A stretch of DNA of 64,000 nt. Origin: Rhodoferax sp. WC2427. GTDB taxonomy: Bacteria; Pseudomonadota; Gammaproteobacteria; Burkholderiales; Burkholderiaceae_C. A program made the position numbers and the translations under genes. Shown in pieces: positions 9,872 through 21,316 of this stretch (its first letter is position 1; each line of letters opens with the position of its first letter). The DNA lies in contig NZ_CP162006.1 in assembly GCF_040822085.1 (NCBI RefSeq), forward strand, positions 4,278,001-4,342,000. Direction: 5' to 3'. Below the pieces are notes generated by a model, which was given only the letters and a program-made list of their open reading frames with translations, did not search any database and was not told where the DNA came from.

Positions 9872-10693
9872 TTAACGGGCAGCCAACACGGCAGCCACTA
9901 CCTCGGCAAAGCCTGCGCCCCGCTCGTTTTGGGTGATGAAGGCGGGTTTGCGGGCCATTTGGGCTTCAAAGCGTCGCACATTGGCCACACCGATACTGTG
10001 CGGCAGGGCTTCGAACATGCGCTGGTCGTTGGTGGAGTCACCTACATAGGCCCACAAGCCACGCTCTGCTGCCAGGTCGCGCCCCAGCAGGGCCTGGACG
10101 ATCCAGCATGCTCCGACCCATTTGTCGTGTCCGCCAAACCAGCCGTTGATATGGATGGAACTGACGGTGGCGTGCATGCCCTCGGACTGGAGTATGGCCA
10201 CCACCTGGGCAATCTTGTCGGATGGCAGGTGGGTAAATTCACTGTGGTCGAAGGCGATATCGGTTTCGCGTCCTGCGGAGTCTTGCGCCAGCGTGGTCCC
10301 AGGCACCTCGGCCAGCACCCGCTGCGCAACCTGCTGCATGCGCGCAAAGTTGGCGCTGCGCGTGCGGGCATCCTGGATATACAGTTTTGATAGCTGCTCG
10401 TGCTGATGGAATAAGCGTGGGGTGCCAATTTGGCTTGTATTTTTTTGCAATGCCACTGCACCGTTCTCGGCTACGATCGCATCCACCGGCCAGGTGCACG
10501 CAAACGGCTCGCTCCACCCTACCGGGCGGCCTGTAATGGCGATGACCACCAAGCCAGCCGCCTTCAGGTCCGCCAAGGCCTGCAGCGCGTCGGCGGTGAT
10601 GGCCCCCTCGGTCGTCAGCGTGTCGTCGATATCGGTCAGTACGCCCACCAGGCCGCGCCGCGCGGCCTGCGGCCATTGCGCCAATGGCTTCAC
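9872..10693 (-). CDS. HAD-superfamily phosphatase (type IIB, Cof-like) at the end of the glp operon
   Basis: This is a predicted HAD hydrolase of 273 residues, with the catalytic DxD motif in LTDIDDTLT (about residues 20-28), motif II in AITGRP, and the later metal-binding motif VGDSTNDQRMF. The region between motifs II and III fits a type C2 cap, as in Cof, sucrose-phosphatase and phosphomannomutase relatives. Its start codon overlaps the stop of glpD (ATGA), so the two are translationally coupled. That context suggests a substrate linked to glycerol 3-phosphate, for example a sugar- or glycerol-phosphate phosphatase that relieves phosphate-ester build-up. This is inference, and the substrate cannot be read from the sequence. 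Confidence 0.85.
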   Translation of the reverse strand: MKPLAQWPQAARRGLVGVLTDIDDTLTTEGAITADALQALADLKAAGLVVIAITGRPVGWSEPFACTWPVDAIVAENGAVALQKNTSQIGTPRLFHQHEQLSKLYIQDARTRSANFARMQQVAQRVLAEVPGTTLAQDSAGRETDIAFDHSEFTHLPSDKIAQVVAILQSEGMHATVSSIHINGWFGGHDKWVGACWIVQALLGRDLAAERGLWAYVGDSTNDQRMFEALPHSIGVANVRRFEAQMARKPAFITQNERGAGFAEVVAAVLAAR

Positions 10694-12288
10694 GCGGGCA
10701 GGGTCAGATAGAGTTGCGCCAAAGCCACAAAGGCATCGGCTTGGGGATCGACACCGGTTTCTTCGCGCAGGATGTCGGCCACAGCCGGAGCCAAACTGGC
10801 GGCCAGCCGTGCATCCAGGAACAATAGTCGGCTGCGGCGGGCCAGCATATCTTCCACGGTGCGGGCGTATTCAAAGCGCGCTGCAAAGCGGACCATGCCT
10901 TCGGTGACTCCACCGCCCAACCAGCGGTCGCCGCCGGGCAAGGCATACACAACGGTTTGCTCAGTGCCGTAGGCGTGCAGGCCGGGTGCATCACTGATCT
11001 TGGGGCGTCGGGCATCCACTGCTGCACCAGCACCCACCAGACGCAAAGTGGATGTTGTCCCGGGCTTACGCGGCTGCAGTAACTGCGCATCAAAACATTT
11101 ATCCAGTACATCCTCGGCCATGGCGCGGTAGGTGGTCCACTTACCGCCCGTCACGGTGACGAGGCCGCTTTTGCTGACCAACACCGTATGCTCGCGGCTG
11201 ATGCCCTTGGTGTTGCCACCATCTTCGTCCTGGGGCTTGACCAGCGGGCGCAGACCCACCCAGACGCTTTTCACGTCGGCGCGTGTGGGGGCACGGCTGA
11301 GGTAGCGGGCAGATTCGCTCAGGATGAACTCCACCTCCTCCTTGAAAGGCTGCGGCTCACGGGCCAAGTCGTCGCGTGGCGTGTCGGTGGTACCCAGGAT
11401 GACCTTGCCCAACCAGGGCACGGCAAACAACACGCGGCCATCGGCGGTTTTGGGGACCAGCATGGCATGGTCACCGGGCAGAAATTCGCGGTCCACCACA
11501 ATGTGCACTCCCTGGCTGGGGGCCACCATGGGTTTGACCACCCGACCAGTGGCTTCGCCGTCCTGCTGGCGGAACGCATCCACCCATACCCCGGTGGCGT
11601 TTACCACACAGGCTGCACGCAGAGTGATCTTGGCACCGGTTTCACGGTCTTCGCAGTGCACTCCCGCGACCTTGCCGCCTTCGTGCAACAGGCCGGTGGC
11701 GGCGCAGTAATTAACCACCACCGCACCGTGGGCGGCCGCCGTGCGGGCCAGCACCAGGGCCAGCCGCGCATCGTCAAACTGGCCATCCCAATACTTGACA
11801 CCACCCTTGAGGCCTCGGACCTGCACGGTAGGCAGGTACTGCAGGGTTTTACTGCGCCCTAGAAATTCTGTGGGGCCCAAGCCCGCCTTGCCCGCCAGCG
11901 CGTCATAAATCTTTAAACCGATCCCGTAAAACGGTGTATCCAGCAGCTTGTACGAGGGCATCACAAAGGCCAGCGGCTGGGCCAGATGCGGCGCGTTGTG
12001 CAGCAGCGTGGTGCGCTCGTGCAAGGCCTCGCTAACCAGGGCGATATTGCCCTGCGCCAAATAGCGGACACCACCGTGCACCAGTTTGGTCGCCCGCGAC
12101 GAGGTGCCTTTGGCAAAGTCGTGCGACTCGACCAGGGCCACACTGAACCCCCGCGTTGCGGCGTCCAGCGCCACGCCCAGGCCCGTGGCCCCGCCGCCGA
12201 TCACCACCACGTCGAAACGGGCGGGGGCGGTCAATTGCGCCATCAACGCAGAACGCAGGGTAGCCAGGGGTGGGGGTGCGAATGTCAT
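10690..12288 (-). CDS. glpD: Aerobic glycerol-3-phosphate dehydrogenase
   Basis: GlpD oxidises sn-glycerol 3-phosphate to dihydroxyacetone phosphate and passes electrons through FAD to the quinone pool at the inner membrane. The 532-residue length fits the family. Residues 24-50 hold the FAD-binding FDVVVIGGGATGLGVALDAA motif. Further landmarks are TSSRATKLVHGGVRYL (about residues 62-77) and TTDTPRD, and the C-terminal domain has TVTGGKWTTYRAMAEDVLD. The first Met gives a short N-terminal extension; a second Met at residue 16 (MAQLTAPARFD) is possible. It lies downstream of the glycerol importer with a hairpin in between, and upstream of the coupled HAD gene. Confidence 0.95.
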   Translation of the reverse strand: MTFAPPPLATLRSALMAQLTAPARFDVVVIGGGATGLGVALDAATRGFSVALVESHDFAKGTSSRATKLVHGGVRYLAQGNIALVSEALHERTTLLHNAPHLAQPLAFVMPSYKLLDTPFYGIGLKIYDALAGKAGLGPTEFLGRSKTLQYLPTVQVRGLKGGVKYWDGQFDDARLALVLARTAAAHGAVVVNYCAATGLLHEGGKVAGVHCEDRETGAKITLRAACVVNATGVWVDAFRQQDGEATGRVVKPMVAPSQGVHIVVDREFLPGDHAMLVPKTADGRVLFAVPWLGKVILGTTDTPRDDLAREPQPFKEEVEFILSESARYLSRAPTRADVKSVWVGLRPLVKPQDEDGGNTKGISREHTVLVSKSGLVTVTGGKWTTYRAMAEDVLDKCFDAQLLQPRKPGTTSTLRLVGAGAAVDARRPKISDAPGLHAYGTEQTVVYALPGGDRWLGGGVTEGMVRFAARFEYARTVEDMLARRSRLLFLDARLAASLAPAVADILREETGVDPQADAFVALAQLYLTLPA

Positions 12289-12342
12289 AACCTAAATTTC
12301 ACCAATCAAATAAACCCACCAAGCGCGAAGCGTGCCGGGATC

Positions 12343-12375
12343 AAAAAAAAGGCCGCGTGCACAGAGTACACGCGG
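12343..12375 (-). terminator. Terminator-like hairpin between glpV and glpD
   Basis: CCGCGTG and CACGCGG pair around a 9-nt loop on the minus strand and are followed by CC and eight T. It lies 44 nt after the glpV stop and 55 nt before glpD, so it may end part of the importer transcript and lower glpD expression relative to the transporter. Confidence 0.7.
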
Positions 12376-12418
12376 CGAGACACATAAAGCCTATGGCATC
12401 TGTGGCAACGTTCTCACG

Positions 12419-14149
12419 TTAACGGACCTTGCCATTCTTCCACGCGTTCAATAGCGTTTCGTAGGCAATGGTTTCACCCTTGGGTTTTTCGTTGGCCAGC
12501 TTCTTCCATGGGGCACCCTTGTCGCTCAGGTACTTGTTGGGGTCACCCTTGGGATTGAGCTTGGGTGCGCAATGCGCCATGCCGGCACGTTCAAGCCGCG
12601 ACATGACCTGGTCCATCTCTTCTGCCAGGTTGTCCATGGCACCTTGCGGGGTCTTCTCACCCGTCACGGCCTGGGCCACGTTCTTCCACCACAGCTGGGC
12701 CAGCTTGGGGTAGTCGGGCACGTTGGTGCCGGTGGGGGTCCAGGCGACGCGTGCGGGGCTGCGGTAGAACTCGATCAGGCCGCCATACTTGTTGGCGTTT
12801 TGCGTGAAGTAGTCGGCACGGATGTCGCTGTCACGGACAAAGGTCAGGCCGGTAATCGATTTCTTCAACGATACCGTCTTGCTGGTCACAAACTGGGCAT
12901 ACAGCCAGGCTGCGGCTACTTTGTCGGCGTCGTGGTCCTTGAAGAAGGTCCAGGAGCCTACGTCCTGGTAGCCGTTTTGCATGCCTTGCTTCCAGTACGG
13001 GCCGTTCGGGCCAGGAGCCATGCGCCACTTGGGTGTGCCGTCGGCGTTCACCACAGGCAGGCCGGGCTTGACCATGTCGGCGGTAAAGGCGGTGTACCAG
13101 AATATCTGCTGGGCAATCTGGCCCTGTGCAGGCACGGGGCCCGACTCACCAAAGGTCATGCCCATGGCTTCCTTGGGCGCGTACTTCTTCATCCAGTCGA
13201 TGTACTTGGTCAGGGCGTAGACCGCAGGGGGTGAGTTGGTGGCACCGCCGCGCGAAACCGACGCACCCACGGGCGTGCACTTGTCGGCACCCACGCGGAT
13301 ACCCCATTCGTCCACCGGCATGCCGTTGGGAATGCCCACGTCTGCGGTACCGGCCATGGACAGCCAGGCATCAGTAAAGCGCCAGCCCAGCGAAGGGTCT
13401 TTTTTGCCGTAGTCCATATGGCCGTAGATCTGCTTGCCGTCGATGGTCTTCACGTCATTGGTAAAGAATTCGGCGATGTCCTCGTAGGCCGACCAGTTCT
13501 GCGGCACACCCAGGTCATAACCATACTTGGCCTTGAACTTGTCCTTCAGGTCCTGGCGGGCAAACAGGTCGGCGCGGAACCAGTACAGATTGGCAAACTG
13601 CTGGTCGGGCAGTTGGTACATCTTCTTGTCGGGCGCAGTGGTGAAGCTGGTGCCGATGAAGTCTTTCAAATCCAGATCGGGATTGGTGTAGTCCTTGCCT
13701 GCGCCCACCATGTAGTCGGTCAGCGACAGAATTTTGCCGTAGCGGTAGTGCGTGCCAATCAGGTCCGAGTCGGACACCCAGCCGTCGTAGATCGACTTGC
13801 CCGACTGCATCGAGGTTTGCAGCTTCTCGACCACATCGCCCTCCTGGATCACGTCGTGCTTGACCTTGATGCCGGTGATCTCTTCAAACGCCTTGGCCAG
13901 CGTCTTGGACTCGTATTCATGGGTGGTCAAGGTCTCGGATACCACCGAGATTTCCTTCACGCCCTTGGCCTGCAGTTTCTTGGCAGCATCCATGAACCAC
14001 TTCATTTCAGCCGCTTGCTTGTCTTTGCTCAAGGTCGAAGGCTGGAACTCGCTGTCGATCCACTTCTTGGCGGCCGCCTCGTCGGCGAAAGCGTGGCCGG
14101 TCAGCGCGCAAGCCGCTGCAATGGCCAGTATGGAATAACGCATCTTCAT
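12419..14149 (-). CDS. glpV: Glycerol ABC transporter, periplasmic substrate-binding protein
   Basis: This is a large extracellular solute-binding protein of 576 residues, matching the GlpV-type component of glycerol ABC importers described in Rhizobium leguminosarum. The chosen ATG is preceded by GGAG at good spacing and gives a signal peptide MKMRYSILAIAAACALTGHA with cleavage near residue 22. The reading frame extends further upstream, but that part has no RBS and would bury the signal peptide. The mature protein has the FEEITGIKVKHDVIQEGDVV segment typical of family 1 binding proteins. It is the last importer gene, after a small DUF2160 membrane protein. Glycerol as substrate is inferred from the flanking glpD, glpK, glpR and DUF2160. 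Confidence 0.9.
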   Translation of the reverse strand: MKMRYSILAIAAACALTGHAFADEAAAKKWIDSEFQPSTLSKDKQAAEMKWFMDAAKKLQAKGVKEISVVSETLTTHEYESKTLAKAFEEITGIKVKHDVIQEGDVVEKLQTSMQSGKSIYDGWVSDSDLIGTHYRYGKILSLTDYMVGAGKDYTNPDLDLKDFIGTSFTTAPDKKMYQLPDQQFANLYWFRADLFARQDLKDKFKAKYGYDLGVPQNWSAYEDIAEFFTNDVKTIDGKQIYGHMDYGKKDPSLGWRFTDAWLSMAGTADVGIPNGMPVDEWGIRVGADKCTPVGASVSRGGATNSPPAVYALTKYIDWMKKYAPKEAMGMTFGESGPVPAQGQIAQQIFWYTAFTADMVKPGLPVVNADGTPKWRMAPGPNGPYWKQGMQNGYQDVGSWTFFKDHDADKVAAAWLYAQFVTSKTVSLKKSITGLTFVRDSDIRADYFTQNANKYGGLIEFYRSPARVAWTPTGTNVPDYPKLAQLWWKNVAQAVTGEKTPQGAMDNLAEEMDQVMSRLERAGMAHCAPKLNPKGDPNKYLSDKGAPWKKLANEKPKGETIAYETLLNAWKNGKVR

Positions 14150-14238
14150 GTCTCGTCTCCTGATTGGTATGCACCCCCATAGATCACAAAGGCTTGCTCG
14201 GCTCTGGGGGAGAGTGAAGCCGAATCCTTGAACACAAA

Positions 14239-14547
14239 TCAACCCTTGCGCATGATCACGGCCAGCAGCACCATGGACAGCACAAAGCTGATCCAGATCG
14301 ACGGATCGCCATCCAGGCCGAACCACTCGGCAAACTTGCCGCTCAAGCCCACAAAAATCAGGTTCACATAGGCCGCACTCAGCAAGCCCATGAACAGACG
14401 GTCACCCCGGGTGGTTTCCATCGGCAGAAAGCCGCGCCGCAAGGTGGTGGGCGACTTGATCTCCCACACCGTCATGCCCACCAGCATCAGCGCGATGCAA
14501 ATAAAGAAAACTGCGACCGGCAAGGTCCACGCCATCCACTCAAACAT
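14239..14547 (-). CDS. DUF2160 small membrane protein of the glycerol importer
   Basis: The 102-residue protein has three or four predicted membrane segments (residues about 5-27, 50-68 and 83-99). It matches the DUF2160 family, which occurs almost only inside glycerol ABC transporter operons, between the second permease and the binding protein as seen here. Its exact role is unknown; an accessory or stabilising subunit of the permease is likely. The gap to glpQ is 15 nt. I recall the rhizobial counterpart being called glpU, but I do not assign the name. Confidence 0.85.
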   Translation of the reverse strand: MFEWMAWTLPVAVFFICIALMLVGMTVWEIKSPTTLRRGFLPMETTRGDRLFMGLLSAAYVNLIFVGLSGKFAEWFGLDGDPSIWISFVLSMVLLAVIMRKG

Positions 14548-14562
14548 AGGAATTCCTTCGCT

Positions 14563-15367
14563 TCAAACTCGGCCCATCGCAAAACCTTTTGCGATGTAGT
14601 TGCGCACAAACCAGATCACGATGGCCCCCGGCACAATGGTCAACACGCCCGCCGCCGCCAGGGTGGCCCAGTCCATGCCGGACGCCGACACCGTGCGCGT
14701 CATGGTGGCCACGATGGGCTTGGCGTTCACGCTGGTCAGGGTGCGGGCCAGCAACAGCTCCACCCAGCTGAACATGAAGCAGAAGAACGCCGCCACACCC
14801 ACACCGGCCTTGATCAGCGGCAGGAAGATGGTGATGAAAAAGCGGGGGAAGGTGTAGCCGTCGATGTAGGCGGTCTCGTCGATCTCCCGCGGGATGCCGC
14901 TCATGAAGCCCTCCAGAATCCACACCGCCAGCGGCACGCTGAACAGCAAATGCGCCAGTGCCACGGCCAGGTGGGTGTCCATCAGGCCCACTGTGGTGTA
15001 GAGCTGGAAGAACGGCAGCAAGAACACCGCAGGCGGGGTCATGCGGTTGGTCAACAACCAGAAGAACACATGCTTGTCGCCCAGGAAGCTGTAGCGCGAA
15101 AACGCGTACGCCGCGGGCAGGGCCACGGTGAGGGTGATCACCATGTTCATGCTGACGTAGATCAGGCTGTTGATGTAGCCCGAGTACCACGATGGATCGG
15201 TCAGGATGGTGTGGTAATTGTCCCAGGTGAAGTGCTGGGGAAACAGCGAAAAGCTGGCCACGATTTCCTGGTTGGTCTTGAACGACATGTTGACCATCCA
15301 GTAGATGGGCAACAAGGCAAACACGATGTAGGCGAACAGAAAGATCGTCCGCTTCTGAAATTTAGGT

Positions 15368-15375
<8 letters not shown>
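14563..15375 (-). CDS. glpQ: Glycerol ABC transporter permease 2
   Basis: This is an inner-membrane permease of the MalG type, with about six transmembrane segments in 270 residues. The EAA loop is visible as DETAYIDGYTFPRFFITIFLP (residues about 180-200), the contact site for the ATPases. The start MNKPKFQKRT is chosen because AAGG precedes it at good spacing. A GTG thirty bases upstream would add a lysine-rich stretch. The start overlaps the glpP stop by 8 bp. Not to be confused with the periplasmic phosphodiesterase that bears the same name in E. coli. Confidence 0.9.
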
Positions 15376-16257
<882 letters not shown>

Positions 16258-16261
<4 letters not shown>

Positions 16262-17328
16262 TCCACAATTTCCTCATTTTGGTAAAAGCAGGTGTGCTCA
16301 CCCAGCACCTGCAGCCAGACGTTCTCCCCCACTGCGGGCAGTTGCACCTCGGGGCTTAAACGGGCCTTGAGCAGTTGGCCATCCACCGTGGCGGTCAGCA
16401 TCACATGCGTGCCCACGTCCTGGATCTTGTCCACCGTGCACAGCAGCGCACCGGGATCGGCGGGCGACGCCAATGCCACGTATTCAGGCCGCACGCCGAG
16501 CTTGAGCGCACCCAGGGGCAAGGCACGGGGCAAGGCCCACTGCGTACCCGCCACCTGCAATTGGCTGCCAGTGGCCTGCACCGGCAAAAAGTTCATGCCG
16601 GGCGAACCGATGAAGTTGCCCACAAAGGTATGGCTGGGGCGCTCGAACAGCGCATCGGCAGAGCCCACCTGCACGGCCCGGCCGCGGGTCATCACCACCA
16701 CCTGCTCGGCAAAGGTCAGCGCCTCCACCTGGTCATGGGTCACGTAGATCAAGGTGAGCTTGAGTTCGCGGTGGATCTGCTTGAGCTTGCGGCGCAACTG
16801 CCATTTCAGGTGGGGGTCGATCACGGTGAGCGGTTCGTCAAATAACACCGCCGACACATCGGAGCGCACCAGACCCCGGCCCAGCGAAATCTTTTGCTTG
16901 GCGTCGGCCGCCAGATTCGCCGCGCGCTGGTTGAGCTGGCCGCTCATCTCCAGCATCTCGGCAATCTCGCCCACGCGTTTGTCGATCTGCGCCTGCGGCA
17001 CCTTGCGGTTGCGCAGCGGAAAGGCCAGGTTCTCGGCCACGGTCATGGTGTCGTAGATCACCGGGAACTGGAACACCTGGGCGATATTGCGCTCTTGCGG
17101 CGAGGCGTGGGTCACGTCTTTGCCATCAAACAGCACCGTGCCCTGAGACGGTGCCACCAGACCCGACATGATGTTCAGCATGGTGGTTTTGCCGCAGCCC
17201 GACGGGCCGAGCAAGGCATAGGCACCGCCATCGTTGAAAGTCATCTTCAAAGGCAGCAGAGCGTAGTCGCTGTCTTGCGTGGGGTTGGCGCGGTAGGCGT
17301 GCGCCAAATTGAGTTCGATGCGGGCCAT
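16258..17328 (-). CDS. glpT: Glycerol ABC transporter ATPase with degenerate signature motif
   Basis: This is one of two ABC ATPases of the glycerol importer, 356 residues with a C-terminal TOBE/MalK-like regulatory domain (residues about 240-350). Walker A is GPSGCGKTT (41-49), the Q-loop Gln lies in AQVFQFP, Walker B is AVLFDE (160-165), and the H-loop His is H198 in YVTHDQVEA. The family signature LSGGQ is replaced by LAADA (139-143). The start overlaps the glpS stop as TAATG. Together with the H-loop loss in GlpS, this predicts one working and one degenerate ATP site. The name follows the rhizobial system and is distinct from the E. coli GlpT antiporter. Confidence 0.9.
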
Positions 17329-18407
17329 TAGATGGTCCCCTTGCGCGCCGGAGCCAGTAGCAAAGCCCCCTGGGCATCAAACACATAGGCCTGGGTGGCG
17401 TGAAAGTACAAGGTCAAGGCCGTGCCCAGTTCAAAATAATGCACCCCGGTCAACTGGGCGACCAGCTCGCCGATGGGCGTGGAGACGTGGACAAAAGTGT
17501 CGGAGCCCGAAATCTCGGCCAGCTCTACATGCCCGGCCAAGGCCACGTCGCCGGGGCGTTGCTGCACCCGCAGCGCACTGGCTCGCAGGCCCACTGTCAA
17601 CAAACCTCCCGGCGTGGTGGGCAGCAAAGCCAGTGCCAGCAGCGGTCCGGCCTGCAACTGCACGCCACCGGCAGCGGTGTGTGCGGCGACCAGGTTCATC
17701 GGCGGGTCGCTGAAGGCCCGCGCCACGCGCAGCGACTTGGGCTGGTGGAATACCTCGGCGGTGGGGCCGTACTGCAGCAGTTCACCACCGTCCATCACCG
17801 CGGTGTACCCCCCCAGCAGCAGGGCCTCGCCCGGCTCGGTGGTGGCATACACCACGGTGGATTCACCGCCAGAGAACAGCGAGCTCAGCTCGTCGCGCAG
17901 TTCTTCGCGCAGCTTGTAATCCAGGTTGACCAGCGGCTCGTCCAGCAGCATCAGCGGCGCGGCTTTGGCCAGGGCGCGGGCCAGGGCCACCCGCTGCTGT
18001 TGGCCGCCCGACAGCTCGGCGGGATAGCGGTCCAGAAACATCTCGATGTGCAGCTTCTCGGCCAGCGCGCTGACCTTTTGGTCCATGTTTTTTTCACCAC
18101 GCAGCTTCAGCGGCGAGGCAATGTTGTCACGCACCTTGAGCGAGGGGTAGTTGATGAACTGCTGGTAGACCATGGCCACATTGCGCTCGCGCACCGGCTG
18201 GCCGGTCACATCCACGCCGTCCACTTTGACCCGACCGTGGGTGGGCACGTCCAGGCCCGCCATGATGCGCATCAGGCTGGTCTTGCCCGCCTGGGTGGCC
18301 CCCAGCAGCACGGTGACTGCGCCAGGCTGTGGGGCGATACCCATCGCGTACAGCCACGTCTGCGCCCCCACCTTTTTGCTGATGCCTTCTAAGCTCAACT
18401 GCATCAT
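17328..18407 (-). CDS. glpS: Glycerol ABC transporter ATPase lacking the H-loop histidine
   Basis: This is the second importer ATPase, 359 residues, the first gene of the minus-strand operon. Walker A is GATQAGKTS (36-44), the signature is a canonical LSGGQQQR (132-139), and Walker B is LMLLDE (152-157). The switch position that should be His reads T190 in YATTEPGEA. The C-terminal half has the OB-fold-like regulatory domain seen in MalK relatives. The gene is divergent from glpR across a 145-bp region with repeated TTCGTTT motifs, which fits GlpR control. Confidence 0.9.
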   Translation of the reverse strand: MMQLSLEGISKKVGAQTWLYAMGIAPQPGAVTVLLGATQAGKTSLMRIMAGLDVPTHGRVKVDGVDVTGQPVRERNVAMVYQQFINYPSLKVRDNIASPLKLRGEKNMDQKVSALAEKLHIEMFLDRYPAELSGGQQQRVALARALAKAAPLMLLDEPLVNLDYKLREELRDELSSLFSGGESTVVYATTEPGEALLLGGYTAVMDGGELLQYGPTAEVFHQPKSLRVARAFSDPPMNLVAAHTAAGGVQLQAGPLLALALLPTTPGGLLTVGLRASALRVQQRPGDVALAGHVELAEISGSDTFVHVSTPIGELVAQLTGVHYFELGTALTLYFHATQAYVFDAQGALLLAPARKGTI

Positions 18408-18552
18408 GTTCCTTCACTGAAATTTACACAAATCTTCGAATTTGATAATTATTGTTCGTTTACGTTGCTTTTTTCTCAGTGACAACCCTTGGTAAGTTCT
18501 TTGTCTTTCGTTTTAAAGTCGCCACCACGACATCTACCCAAAACGAAACCTT
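18408..18552. promoter_or_regulatory. Divergent glpS/glpR control region with three TTCGTTT operator motifs
   Basis: TTCGTTT occurs on the plus strand at 18455-18461 and 18507-18513, and in reverse (AAACGAA) at 18541-18547. This half-site resembles the repeated elements bound by DeoR-family regulators such as GlpR. A weak plus-strand promoter, TTGGTA, 17 bp, TTTAAA (18489-18517), overlaps the second copy. The first copy lies beside AT-rich sequence where the importer promoter is expected. Derepression by glycerol 3-phosphate is expected from the family. Confidence 0.55.
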
Positions 18553-19320
18553 GTGAACCCCAACCCCCGACAACTGCTGCTGCTGCAGGCCGTGCAAGCC
18601 CAGGGCTCCCTCACCGTGGACCAACTGGCGGAAAAGCTGGGCGTGACGCTGCAAACCGTGCGCCGCGACGTGCAGCGCATGGCCGACGACGGCCTGCTCA
18701 CCCGCTTCCACGGTGGCGTGCGCGTGCCCAGCTCCACCATCGAGAACATCGCCCATCCGCAGCGCGAAAACCTGCACGCCGAAGGCAAGGCCCGCATCGC
18801 CCGCGCGGTGGCCGCCGAGGTGCCCAACGATTGCTCGCTGATCCTCAACATCGGCACCACCACCGAGGCCATCGCCAAGGCCCTGATGCAGCACAAGGGC
18901 CTGCGCGTCATCACCAACAACCTCAACGTGGCCACCATCCTCAGCGCGAATCCGCAGTGCGAAGTGATCATTGCCGGGGGCGTGGTGCGCGGCAGGGACC
19001 GCGGTGTGGTGGGCGAGGCTGCTATCGATTTCATACGCCAGTTCAAGGTGGACATTGCGCTGATCGGCATTTCGGCCATAGAAGCCGACGGCACGCTGCG
19101 CGACTTTGACTACCGCGAAGTCAAGGTCTCGCAGGCCATCATCCGCCACGCACGGGAGGTCTGGCTGGCGGCCGACAGCAGCAAATTCAACCGCCCGGCG
19201 ATGGTCGAAGTAGCCAGCTTGTCGCAGATCGACCGCCTGTTTACCGACGCTCCGGTGCCGGAGCCTTTCCCCGCCCTGCTGCGCGATGCCCAGGTGCGCA
19301 ACCACATTGCTCTCGACTGA
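18553..19320 (+). CDS. glpR: DeoR-family glycerol-3-phosphate regulon repressor
   Basis: This is a 255-residue DeoR-type regulator. It has an N-terminal helix-turn-helix (residues about 5-55, SLTVDQLAEKLGVTLQTVRR) and a C-terminal sugar-phosphate sensor domain with NIGTTTEAIAKAL, GGVVRGRDRGVVGEAA and LAADSSKF. It begins with GTG. It should repress the divergent importer and its own operon with glpK, with glycerol 3-phosphate as inducer, by analogy with E. coli GlpR. Confidence 0.92.
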   Translation: MNPNPRQLLLLQAVQAQGSLTVDQLAEKLGVTLQTVRRDVQRMADDGLLTRFHGGVRVPSSTIENIAHPQRENLHAEGKARIARAVAAEVPNDCSLILNIGTTTEAIAKALMQHKGLRVITNNLNVATILSANPQCEVIIAGGVVRGRDRGVVGEAAIDFIRQFKVDIALIGISAIEADGTLRDFDYREVKVSQAIIRHAREVWLAADSSKFNRPAMVEVASLSQIDRLFTDAPVPEPFPALLRDAQVRNHIALD

Positions 19321-19326
19321 ACCACC

Positions 19327-20820
<1,494 letters not shown>

Positions 20821-20852
20821 CCCTAGACTCCACTGCGGCAAAAAGCGCTAGA

Positions 20853-20892
20853 GGGTTAACCCTAGGACAAGGACTAGGGTTAACCCTATAAT
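20853..20892 (+). promoter_or_regulatory. Promoter with twin GGGTTAACCC palindromes
   Basis: TATAAT (20887-20892) has AGGACA as a -35 at 17 bp (20864-20869). The perfect palindrome GGGTTAACCC occurs at 20853-20862, just upstream of the -35, and at 20877-20886, inside the spacer and abutting the -10. Both copies are followed by TA, and their starts are 24 bp apart. This is the layout of a two-site operator that can block polymerase. The regulator is unknown. Confidence 0.7.
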
Positions 20893-20930
20893 CCACTCCA
20901 ACGTCAACCCGATGTCTAGGAGTAAACACC

Positions 20931-21194
20931 ATGTCCACCAATACCCTGCAACTGACCCGCGCCAACAATGCCCCTGTCAGTTCTGCCCTGCAAGAACTTT
21001 TCACCGCCGCTTCCCACCTGGTTGCAGCCCTGTCGTCCACCCTGTTCAAAACCGCCGAGCCCCGCGCCCTGACGGTGTTTGAAGAAGCCGAGCAAGTCCG
21101 CAAGATGGCCGAAGCCTACGCCGACAGCGACCGTGGCTTTGCCGCCGACCTGTTCGCCGCCGCCGACCGCCACGAACTGGCCAACCGCACGTAA
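20931..21194 (+). CDS. Small helical protein of unknown function
   Basis: I do not recognise this 87-residue product. It starts after a good RBS (TAGGAG, 8 nt before ATG), has its own promoter with twin palindromes, and has its own terminator, so it is very probably a real single-gene unit. It is Ala-rich and predicted to be largely helical, with no signal peptide, Cys or membrane segment. The C-terminal half alternates acidic and basic residues (FEEAEQVRKMAEAYADSD). A small cytoplasmic stress or regulatory protein is possible but not supported directly. Confidence 0.75.
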   Translation: MSTNTLQLTRANNAPVSSALQELFTAASHLVAALSSTLFKTAEPRALTVFEEAEQVRKMAEAYADSDRGFAADLFAAADRHELANRT

Positions 21195-21209
21195 GGGGTT
21201 CAACCCCCC

Positions 21210-21234
21210 AAAAAGGAGGCTTGCCTCCTTTTTT
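21210..21234 (+). terminator. Terminator of the 87-aa protein gene
   Basis: GGAGGC and GCCTCC form a tight hairpin preceded by five A and followed by six T, 16 nt after the stop codon. Confidence 0.9.
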
Positions 21235-21239
21235 GTTGT

Positions 21240-21295
21240 GCTATTTTTTCCGTAGCGTGTCACGCCCATGGAATAAGCGCCAGAGGCACTTTTTC
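21240..21295 (+). repeat. Dispersed intergenic repeat, copy 1
   Basis: This copy reads GCTA, then a diverged left arm, then GAATAAGCGCCAGAGGC and a T-run. It lies between the convergent 87-aa gene and the EamA gene. Confidence 0.8.
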
Positions 21296-21316
21296 CACCT
21301 AATCCAGGCGCCGCAC

